Source: an archaeon
GTDB lineage: Archaea > Asgardarchaeota > Heimdallarchaeia > Hodarchaeales > S146-22
Assembly: GCA_024276395.1 (NCBI GenBank)
Contig: JAJRXH010000426.1
Span: forward strand, 1 to 12,643
DNA: 12,643 nt
Reading direction: 5' to 3'
Below, in pieces: positions 7,837-12,643 of this stretch (positions within the stretch are counted from its first letter, which is position 1; every line of letters starts with the position of its first letter). The notes below the pieces were generated by a model. The model was not told where the DNA came from and made no database searches. It worked only from the letters and a program-made list of their open reading frames with translations. The translations under genes and the position numbers were made by a program.

Positions 7837-7843
7837 CTCCTCC
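7837..7843 (-). promoter_or_regulatory. Strong Shine-Dalgarno site of the RHH gene
   Basis: GGAGGAG on the minus strand matches the archaeal anti-Shine-Dalgarno sequence and fixes the start of the RHH protein at 7831 rather than at an upstream in-frame codon. Confidence 0.7.
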
Positions 7844-7865
7844 AAAGGTAGATGAGATGCAAAGG

Positions 7866-7873
7866 TTTATAAA
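7866..7873 (-). promoter_or_regulatory. TATA element of the RHH gene
   Basis: TTTATAAA read on the minus strand, within AGCTTTATAA. The start site expected about 25 bases downstream falls near 7843, directly at the Shine-Dalgarno site, giving a very short leader. Confidence 0.5.
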
Positions 7874-7880
7874 GCTTGAT

Positions 7881-7934
7881 GTACTTAGTAAACTTGATCT
7901 TAAATATTTTAGTAAAAACAAGTACGCCAAGTAC
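7881..7934. promoter_or_regulatory. Candidate operator array between divergent promoters
   Basis: CAAGTAC occurs twice as a direct repeat with a 9-base period (7919-7925 and 7928-7934). A near copy in inverted orientation, GTACTTA, is at 7881-7887, and ACTTG is at 7892-7896. A further CAAGTA is at 7966-7971. The central AAATATTT (7902-7909) is palindromic. Short half-sites of this sort between two promoters fit RHH-type operators. Binding by the neighbouring RHH protein is inferred. Confidence 0.45.
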
Positions 7935-7940
7935 ACCAGC

Positions 7941-7947
7941 TTTATAA
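7941..7947 (+). promoter_or_regulatory. TATA element of the Ubl operon
   Basis: TTTATAA lies 41 bases before the Ubl ATG (7982). The predicted start near 7968-7972 leaves a short leader of about 12 bases, including part or all of the Shine-Dalgarno site. Its AGCTTTATAA core (7938-7947) is the exact inverted copy of the RHH promoter core at 7867-7876. Confidence 0.55.
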
Positions 7948-7970
7948 GAAAGTCAGAGCATTTAACAAGT

Positions 7971-7976
7971 AGGTGA
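7971..7976 (+). promoter_or_regulatory. Shine-Dalgarno site of the Ubl gene
   Basis: AGGTGA matches the archaeal consensus and sits 5 bases before ATG 7982. The GTG at 7973 is inside this site, so it is not the start. Confidence 0.7.
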
Positions 7977-7981
7977 AAAAA

Positions 7982-8347
7982 ATGAGCTTGAATGAGGATT
8001 TTGAAGATTTGGAGGACTTGGATGCGGAACCAGAAACAATAACACCTCAAATTCGTTCTAAAACACCAGCAACTAAAACACCACGATCTGGATCACCAGG
8101 AGAAAAAGTTAATCTCTTTTTCAAGTCAACAATTGGACCTGGAGAAAAAACTGAAAAATTAGCAGTTGGCAAGAACACTCCAGTTCGTGACGTGAAACAA
8201 ACCATCGGTAGCTTGCTCGGCCTAAACCCAGATGACTTTAATCTCAGCCATGCAGGTCGCATTATGGATGATGACGACATCGTGGGCAATTACGATGTCC
8301 AAGATGGAGATGAAGTTCTGTTAATCCCAGTCTCAACTGCTGGCTAG
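7982..8347 (+). CDS. Ubiquitin-like modifier protein (Ubl), C-terminal Ala-Gly
   Basis: This is a 121-residue protein. Residues 1-40 are a flexible tail: strongly acidic at first (EDFEDLEDLD), then Thr/Ser-Pro and Lys/Arg containing (KTPATKTPRSGSPG). Residues 41-121 form a beta-grasp domain: a first strand KVNLFF, a helix after TPVRDVKQTIGSLLGL, LSHAGRIMDDD matching the LxxxGrxLxdd stretch of ubiquitin, then IVGNYDVQDGDEVLLI. The protein ends VSTAG directly before TAG, so Ala-Gly takes the place of ubiquitin Gly75-Gly76 and no residues need removal. It is the first gene of the operon and would be activated by the E1 that follows. Lysines in the N-terminal tail (K27, K32) are possible chain sites, as in SUMO; this is inference. 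A single Gly at the end also occurs in UFM1 (Val-Gly) and ATG12. Confidence 0.88.
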   Translation: MSLNEDFEDLEDLDAEPETITPQIRSKTPATKTPRSGSPGEKVNLFFKSTIGPGEKTEKLAVGKNTPVRDVKQTIGSLLGLNPDDFNLSHAGRIMDDDDIVGNYDVQDGDEVLLIPVSTAG

Positions 8348-8370
8348 CTTTTAAATGATAAAAATAATTT

Positions 8371-8376
8371 GTGAGG
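8371..8376 (+). promoter_or_regulatory. Probable Shine-Dalgarno site of the E1 gene
   Basis: GTGAGG lies 8 bases before ATG 8385. The earlier in-frame ATG at 8355 has no such site, so 8385 is preferred as the E1 start. Confidence 0.45.
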
Positions 8377-8384
8377 CCAATTCA

Positions 8385-9626
8385 ATGACCAGCATCACTT
8401 CAAACTTTTTTTCTAAAGCACTTTCAGAAGAGGAGAGAAAACGGCTAGATAGACAATTACGACTCTCTGGATTGAGTCAGGAAATCTTGAAGAAAAGCAA
8501 GGTCTTAATTGTTGGTGTTGGAGGATTAGGGTCAGAGATAGCAAAAAACCTCGCAGCTATTGGTGTTGGTACCATTTACCTGTGCGACATGGATCGAATT
8601 GAACATTCCAACTTGAATCGCCAGATCATTTTCGTAGATGCCAATGAAGGCGAATCAAAAGCAAAAGCAGCTGCACGATTTCTCTCAAAAATAAATCCCC
8701 AAGGACGACACGTTCCCTTACCGTGTCGATTGGAAGAGATACCCCCTGTCGTCTATAAGGATGTAGATCTAGTCATCTCTGGTTTAGATGGAGCTCAAGC
8801 AAGGTTAAACTTAAATAGAAAATGTTTTCTTTATCAACAGCCGTTATTAGACGGTGGAACAAGGGAATATAATGGTCACGTTTATGTCACGTGGTTTGGC
8901 AAGAATGCCTGCCTTGAATGTGATCCCTTGAGGGAACCAATCCAAGAAGATCTGGCCGCTTGCAGTCTCGTTGGTGAACCCCGAAAAAGAGTCCATTGTG
9001 CTTTAAAAGCCGTTCTTTCCTTTCAAGAACAACATGATCGCCTGCCGTTGACGGAAAGAGCTGAAGAGATTCTTAAAGTAACAAACCACGCAAATACTCT
9101 TTTAAAAAACTATTTCCCCAATGACACATCATTTTCACCAGATGAAATCCTTCAAATGATTGATTTTCATGAACCAGCAATCATCACAATCAACGCCGTC
9201 ATTGCTTCACTTCAAAGTCAAGAGGCATTGAAAATTCTCCATCACGTGCATGAAAAGCCATTGGGAAGCATTTCATTGGATTATCTCATCTATAATGGCC
9301 TGACTGGAAAATTTTATCACATTGCGAGACATGCTAATCCGAAATGCCTCCTTTGTGGCAAGAATGCGCCTCCTTTCTTGAAAATAAAAATTGACCCACG
9401 AAGAACACCAACAGAGATGATCAAAAGATTACGTGAAAAAGGCCATGCAATCACGAAGGATTACTTACTTACCCGATTAGAAAACAAAACTACTGAATTA
9501 CTAGAACAAGATAAGACTTTAGTAGAACAAGGTGTCAAGGACGGCGAAATAATGCTATTAAGTGGAATCAAGGGATCTTCTTTCCCCCATGACGATGCTT
9601 ATCTCGTGTTATATTATGCAAGATAA
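8385..9626 (+). CDS. E1-like Ubl-activating enzyme with catalytic Cys and C-terminal UFD-like domain
   Basis: This is a 413-residue enzyme (numbering from ATG 8385; the alternative start at 8355 adds 10 residues). It should adenylate the Ubl C-terminus with ATP and then hold it as a thioester. The N-terminal segment RQLRLSGLSQ is E1-like. The ATP-binding loop is GVGGLGSE (44-51), DMD at 68-70 and NLNRQ at 76-80. GLDGAQAR (133-140) fits the conserved Asp region. Two CxxC pairs, CLEC (C176/C179) and CLLC (C321/C324), should bind the structural zinc. The probable catalytic Cys is C193 in AACSLVGEP, followed by HC (204-205) as in UBA3. Residues ~331-413 (LKIKIDPRR ... LVLYYAR) look like a ubiquitin-fold domain that recruits E2. 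This makes it closer to eukaryotic UBA3/UBA2 than to MoeB/ThiF. It lies directly after the Ubl gene and 92 bp before E2. Confidence 0.92.
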   Translation: MTSITSNFFSKALSEEERKRLDRQLRLSGLSQEILKKSKVLIVGVGGLGSEIAKNLAAIGVGTIYLCDMDRIEHSNLNRQIIFVDANEGESKAKAAARFLSKINPQGRHVPLPCRLEEIPPVVYKDVDLVISGLDGAQARLNLNRKCFLYQQPLLDGGTREYNGHVYVTWFGKNACLECDPLREPIQEDLAACSLVGEPRKRVHCALKAVLSFQEQHDRLPLTERAEEILKVTNHANTLLKNYFPNDTSFSPDEILQMIDFHEPAIITINAVIASLQSQEALKILHHVHEKPLGSISLDYLIYNGLTGKFYHIARHANPKCLLCGKNAPPFLKIKIDPRRTPTEMIKRLREKGHAITKDYLLTRLENKTTELLEQDKTLVEQGVKDGEIMLLSGIKGSSFPHDDAYLVLYYAR

Positions 9627-9718
9627 AAAGTGGAAAGTGAACCAATGATGAAAGAACCTTCCTCTCTTGAATTGAAGAAAGGAAATTCTCAAAAAAGGTG
9701 ATAGTAGGAAGATAGAAG

Positions 9719-10252
9719 ATGAGTGTCATTAGAATCAAAAGAATAACTACTGAATATCAAATTCTCAAAAAAATGTACGAGCAAAGAATTCTCGTGCAGC
9801 TAAAATCTTTTCCAGAAACAAAAAAATCTATTGATCACTTGGCCATCACTCTCCGAGGTCCAGAAGGCACACCTTACGAAGGAGGACTTTTTCGTTTTGA
9901 AATAAAATATCCACCCACCTATCCGTATGATCCCCCTTTCATGCGTCTTCACACGCCCATCTGGCATCCTAACTTTTGGCCTAATCCGCATGAATATCCC
10001 GGCAAGAGAAACATCTGTCTTGCCTTGTTAGATCGAGAACACAAGGGAAAGAAAGATGGATGGTCTCCGACAAAAAGAATCGACACGGTGATACATTCCA
10101 TTCTGGCGATGTTGGATGTTGATAGTAGACAGTACGTGAATCCAACGGATGTCTTCAACAAGAAAGCTGCACTAGAAATGCTGAACAATTTTGAAAAATT
10201 CAAACAGAAAGCACGAACTGCCACGCTAAAATACGCAAAAAAGAAATGGTAG
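9719..10252 (+). CDS. E2 ubiquitin-conjugating enzyme (UBC fold)
   Basis: This is a 177-residue UBC-fold protein. The N-terminal helix (RIKRITTEYQILKKMYEQ) is followed by the sheet with GPEGTPYEGGLFRFEIKYPPTYP (48-69), the classic E2 core. The HPN motif is at 83-85 and the catalytic Cys is C100 in NICLALL. WSP (115-117) follows, as in eukaryotic E2s. The spacing is unusual: H83 to C100 is 17 residues against about 10 in UBE2D. C100 to W115 is 15 against 8, comparable to the acidic-loop E2s UBE2R and UBE2G, but here the loop is basic (REHKGKKDG). The C-terminus ends KYAKKKW and is basic, which could help membrane or RING contact. A weak AGGA site lies about 9 bases before the ATG. It probably takes the Ubl from the upstream E1 and passes it on with the RING protein of the same operon. 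Confidence 0.93.
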   Translation: MSVIRIKRITTEYQILKKMYEQRILVQLKSFPETKKSIDHLAITLRGPEGTPYEGGLFRFEIKYPPTYPYDPPFMRLHTPIWHPNFWPNPHEYPGKRNICLALLDREHKGKKDGWSPTKRIDTVIHSILAMLDVDSRQYVNPTDVFNKKAALEMLNNFEKFKQKARTATLKYAKKKW

Positions 10253-10256
10253 AAGG

Positions 10257-11054
10257 ATGACTAAAACCTACCCAGATGACCATTTCAAGCGAATAAAATT
10301 GAATCAAAGGTGCAATTATATGGATAGAAATAACGATTACTTGGAAAATGATAATCTGATACCAGTTAAAAAGATGTTAGAACAAAAGACACGAAAATTA
10401 CTGGAGGAGGGAGAAGATATCATCGATTTAGAAGCTGGAGATCAAGAGATGACTAATCCCGTCGACGTGATCGTGAAGCCCAAGGCTTACCTCAAGGTCC
10501 TCTTTCATGCCTTAAAATACGCTAATTCAGCCATTCCTCGAGCCCAATGGCGTGAGGTAATTGGCCTACTCGTGGGCAAGTTGAATGCTGCATCAACACC
10601 ACAATCATCTCTAACCACGGATTCTCACAAGCCCTTCATCGTCGTTGACGCCATCCCAGTAACACATGGAAGTCTCGTACACGCAGAATTTCACGATTAT
10701 GCAACACTCGCCAAGCGAATCGTCAACATTAAATCCCCTCTCTTCATCTGCGGATGGTACCATTCACATCCCGGACATGGCATTTTCATGTCGGATACTG
10801 ATCTTCATACCCAGTATCGCTATCAAAAAATGTGGATCAAGGCCATTGCTGCCGTGATAGATCCCGTGATCGTGAATGCTCGATCTTTTGGATGGAAACT
10901 TTTCCGACTAACACCAGACTTTCAAGATTGGGAATCCCTCACGGTTCAACACGCTGATTCATTTACGCCTCAAATGATCCCACAATTGATTGAATTGTAT
11001 GCTGAGGTGTTAGAACAGGATGAACTCATTTCAGAAATAGAAACACGCACGTGA
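10257..11054 (+). CDS. JAMM/MPN+ metalloprotease, Rpn11/CSN5-like deconjugase
   Basis: This 265-residue protein has a complete zinc JAMM centre: Glu100 in WREVIGLLVG, and the HSHP...SxxD motif with His169, His171, Ser179 and Asp182 in GWYHSHPGHGIFMSDTD. GWYHSHPGxG...SxxDxxTQ closely matches proteasomal Rpn11. The downstream AVIDPV and FRL elements also fit. Known role of the family: hydrolysis of isopeptide bonds to free the modifier. Because the Ubl here has no tail to trim, removal from targets is the likely job. The first ~70 residues lie before the MPN domain, are charged and partly helical (KKMLEQKTRKLLEEGED), and are not family-typical. The start is not settled: ATG 10257 is 4 bases after the E2 stop, but ATG 10320 (residue 22) has a better Shine-Dalgarno site, AAAGGTG at 10306-10312. 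Translational coupling with E2 is possible. Confidence 0.92.
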   Translation: MTKTYPDDHFKRIKLNQRCNYMDRNNDYLENDNLIPVKKMLEQKTRKLLEEGEDIIDLEAGDQEMTNPVDVIVKPKAYLKVLFHALKYANSAIPRAQWREVIGLLVGKLNAASTPQSSLTTDSHKPFIVVDAIPVTHGSLVHAEFHDYATLAKRIVNIKSPLFICGWYHSHPGHGIFMSDTDLHTQYRYQKMWIKAIAAVIDPVIVNARSFGWKLFRLTPDFQDWESLTVQHADSFTPQMIPQLIELYAEVLEQDELISEIETRT

Positions 11055-11057
11055 CTT

Positions 11058-11062
11058 GAGGG
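11058..11062 (+). promoter_or_regulatory. Shine-Dalgarno site deciding the RING protein start
   Basis: GAGGG lies 8 bases before ATG 11071. The in-frame TTG at 11056 overlaps this site and is therefore unlikely to be the start. Confidence 0.55.
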
Positions 11063-11070
11063 CATTCTTG

Positions 11071-12222
11071 ATGAGAAGAAGCAAAGAGTGGTACTTGGCA
11101 ATCATCATCATTTTCGCAAGCATTGGCCTCGTGATGACACTAGAGTCCGGTAACGAGGCATTTTTCCTCGCCATGATTTACTTTGCCATCTACATCATCG
11201 GAGCAATGAGATGGCTCGATGAATATCTCTATCATCGTAGGTGGAATTCACCATTAGTTACTGGCATTTTTGTCGTGATTCCACTATTATTGGTACTTGT
11301 TGGCAGTTACATCTCCCTCATCACGCCAATATTAGACACTCGAATGGTAAATCTCACGTTGAACGTGGCGCCAAATTCAGGTGCATCTTTTTCCTTGTTT
11401 ATTTCTCACTTCTCAATCTTTCTACTGCTTCTTCCTAGCATCGTACTTTTTTTCTTGTTACAGCGACACGTGAGAGCACTATACCATCCAGCGTATCTTT
11501 TTCGAAGGCCCGTGCATCCACGACTCCTAGGCATTTCGATGTTACTAGTGATGGACATTTTCCAGTATCTTCTTTGGCAGCGAAATGCACAGTTAGATGC
11601 CATTGGCCTATTACCTGCCATTGCTCTCACGATGGTGGTAATTATCCGAACAATTCAATGGGTACTTCCCAACACTCGTCCGAGAACAATCCAGGGACAA
11701 GCTCAACGAGACGCTATAGCTCGAACCATGCAAACAGTCTCTTCAAGAAGCAATATTGCATCAATGACCAATCAATCTACTACTAGGCAAGCACGTGAAT
11801 CGGCTAGGTCAATCGGTCCCATCTCCAGGGTCAGGCATGGAAGACAAACAATCGCTTCTTCTCAAAATTATTCAAGATCAGGAAACCAAATTCAGAGGAC
11901 AGCTACTGCTAAGACTAATGCAAGAAACTCTAACACGACAGTTCGTGGACATCAACGTCCCTTATTACCAAGAACAAGACTGTTAACAAAAGATGATTTT
12001 AACTGCATCTTATGCTTCCAACCTCCAAGAAACACGGATGAACCTCTTGTACTGTGTCCTCATTGTCATTATCCAGCACACCTCTCGGAATGGAAGGAGT
12101 GGCATCAAACAACGGATCTCTGTTCTAGGTGTAACGAAAAAATCCCTCGATCCTTTCTGAGAAATCCAAAAATCGTCATTCCAGCCAAGATCTACAAGTC
12201 TTGGAGCAAGGCTTCTCGGTAA
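11071..12222 (+). CDS. Six-pass membrane protein with C-terminal RING-like zinc domain, probable E3 ligase
   Basis: This is a 383-residue protein. Hydrophobic segments lie at about residues 7-24, 30-49, 60-84, 107-130, 152-169 and 175-195, so six membrane passes are likely. A basic, Ser/Thr/Asn/Arg-rich region with low complexity (about 200-305) should be flexible and cytoplasmic. The zinc domain follows: C312/C315 (CILC), C329/C332 (CPHC), H337 (PAH), and C351/C354 (CSRC). This is the RING order C-x2-C...C-x2-C-x4-H...C-x2-C. At the place where an H-x2-C would give the eighth ligand there is Glu340 (HLSE), followed by the usual Trp341; His345 could substitute. The architecture recalls the membrane E3 Hrd1, which has several membrane passes before a cytoplasmic RING; no homology is claimed. 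It is the last gene of the operon, 16 bp after JAMM. Inferred role: to bring charged E2 to membrane-linked targets. E3 activity is inferred from domain and context. Confidence 0.82.
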   Translation: MRRSKEWYLAIIIIFASIGLVMTLESGNEAFFLAMIYFAIYIIGAMRWLDEYLYHRRWNSPLVTGIFVVIPLLLVLVGSYISLITPILDTRMVNLTLNVAPNSGASFSLFISHFSIFLLLLPSIVLFFLLQRHVRALYHPAYLFRRPVHPRLLGISMLLVMDIFQYLLWQRNAQLDAIGLLPAIALTMVVIIRTIQWVLPNTRPRTIQGQAQRDAIARTMQTVSSRSNIASMTNQSTTRQARESARSIGPISRVRHGRQTIASSQNYSRSGNQIQRTATAKTNARNSNTTVRGHQRPLLPRTRLLTKDDFNCILCFQPPRNTDEPLVLCPHCHYPAHLSEWKEWHQTTDLCSRCNEKIPRSFLRNPKIVIPAKIYKSWSKASR

Positions 12223-12445
12223 CAATCCTTGCCAAACTCTTTCTCAAACTTGATTGACCAAGGTTGAAAGTCCCATCAATCCATCTTGTTCTCTTGTCTA
12301 ACTAGGGAAAAACTTCATCTTCGGATAAAGCGTGATTTAAAAAATAAGCTGTTCACGAGAAATTTGAAGGAGATGAGGGTGACGATTTTTCATCTTGGCA
12401 AGGATTTCATCACCCACGGTAAATGAGATAGATGGGAAGATCGGA
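12223..12445. promoter_or_regulatory. Spacer after the operon with a possible TATA element
   Basis: The 223 bases between the RING gene and the next gene hold TTTAAAAAAT (12336-12345), a TATA-like sequence that could start the next transcript about 80 bases before its ATG. GAAGGAG followed at once by ATG (12373) opens only a 17-codon frame. No clear terminator hairpin is seen, so read-through from the operon remains possible. Confidence 0.3.
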
Positions 12446-12643
12446 ATGAATCGGAATTGGATTGCTTTTTATGCATTACTTGCTGGGTTTAGCGTGGCAA
12501 TTTATTATTTCATGGTGGATGAGCGTGATCTTGCACTTCTTTTTGTCTTCATTGGAATTTATGCATTTTTTACACTGTACTACTTCCTGAGAGTGCTTTA
12601 TTACCTTGAGAACAAGGCAACACTTAACGAATTGTTCTTTTAC
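12446..12643 (+). CDS. Multi-pass membrane protein, 3' end outside window
   Basis: ATG 12446 opens a frame that stays open to the window edge (66 residues visible). Two hydrophobic segments are seen, at about residues 5-23 and 29-50, with an acidic turn between them (VDERD). No domain is recognisable in this part. The spacing resembles the start of the neighbouring RING membrane protein: an early Trp (5 here, 7 there), an acidic turn after the first segment, and an IY pair exactly 33 residues after that Trp, then a Tyr/Leu-rich end. It may therefore be a relative of the membrane part of that protein, or simply another small membrane protein. No clear Shine-Dalgarno site precedes it. Confidence 0.7.
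   Translation, partial: MNRNWIAFYALLAGFSVAIYYFMVDERDLALLFVFIGIYAFFTLYYFLRVLYYLENKATLNELFFY

Noticed and set aside
7973..7981. GTG at 7973 as start of the Ubl
   Set aside because: It lies inside the AGGTGA ribosome binding site of the ATG at 7982.
7832..8050. N-terminal extension of the RHH frame on the minus strand to a start at 8050
   Set aside because: It runs antisense through the operon promoter and into the Ubl gene, its composition is unlike the rest of the protein, and a strong Shine-Dalgarno site fixes the start at 7831.
11056..11070. TTG at 11056 as start of the RING membrane protein
   Set aside because: It overlaps the GAGGG site that serves ATG 11071, and the extra five residues add nothing recognisable.

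Overview
The window looks like a chromosomal fragment of an archaeon, most probably an Asgard archaeon (I favour a Heimdallarchaeia-like lineage, but the sequence does not prove this). Reasons: archaeal-style TATA elements and GGTGA/GGAGG-type Shine-Dalgarno sites; an AT-rich base composition; a NosD-like parallel beta-helix surface protein rich in Asn and N-glycosylation sequons, with two hydrophobic anchors; a ribbon-helix-helix regulator; and above all a compact gene cluster encoding a eukaryote-like ubiquitin conjugation and deconjugation pathway. Similar clusters are known from Caldiarchaeum and from Asgard archaea.

Layout. At 1-554 is the 3' part of a GNAT acetyltransferase gene. At 680-1597 is a short-chain dehydrogenase. 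At 1648-3804 is a membrane-anchored beta-helix/Fn3-like surface protein, ending in a hairpin over its stop codon. After a 438-bp spacer comes a secreted S8 subtilase (4243-5271) with palindromes in its leader. At 5272-5893 is a long spacer with no convincing gene. On the minus strand at 5894-6562 is a DUF2225-like zinc protein. From about 6844 to 7400 lies a GC-rich island with two doubtful minus-strand ORFs. On the minus strand at 7451-7831 is a double ribbon-helix-helix DNA-binding protein, divergent from the main cluster.

Main system, plus strand, 7982-12222: ubiquitin-like modifier (Ubl), E1 with catalytic Cys and C-terminal UFD-like domain, E2 with HPN motif and catalytic Cys, Rpn11-type JAMM isopeptidase, and a six-pass membrane protein with a C-terminal RING-like zinc domain (probable E3). 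Spacing is tight except for 92 bp before E2. Inferred pathway: E1 adenylates and thioesterifies the Ubl; E2 accepts it; the membrane RING protein directs transfer to targets at the membrane; the JAMM enzyme removes it. The Ubl ends in Ala-Gly with nothing after it, so it needs no proteolytic maturation. The RHH protein is well placed to regulate the operon: the 150-bp divergent spacer has two mirrored AGCTTTATAA promoter cores with CAAGTAC-type repeats between them.

At the right edge (12446 to end) begins another multi-pass membrane protein whose N-terminus has the same spacing pattern as the RING protein. It may be a related membrane component of the system.
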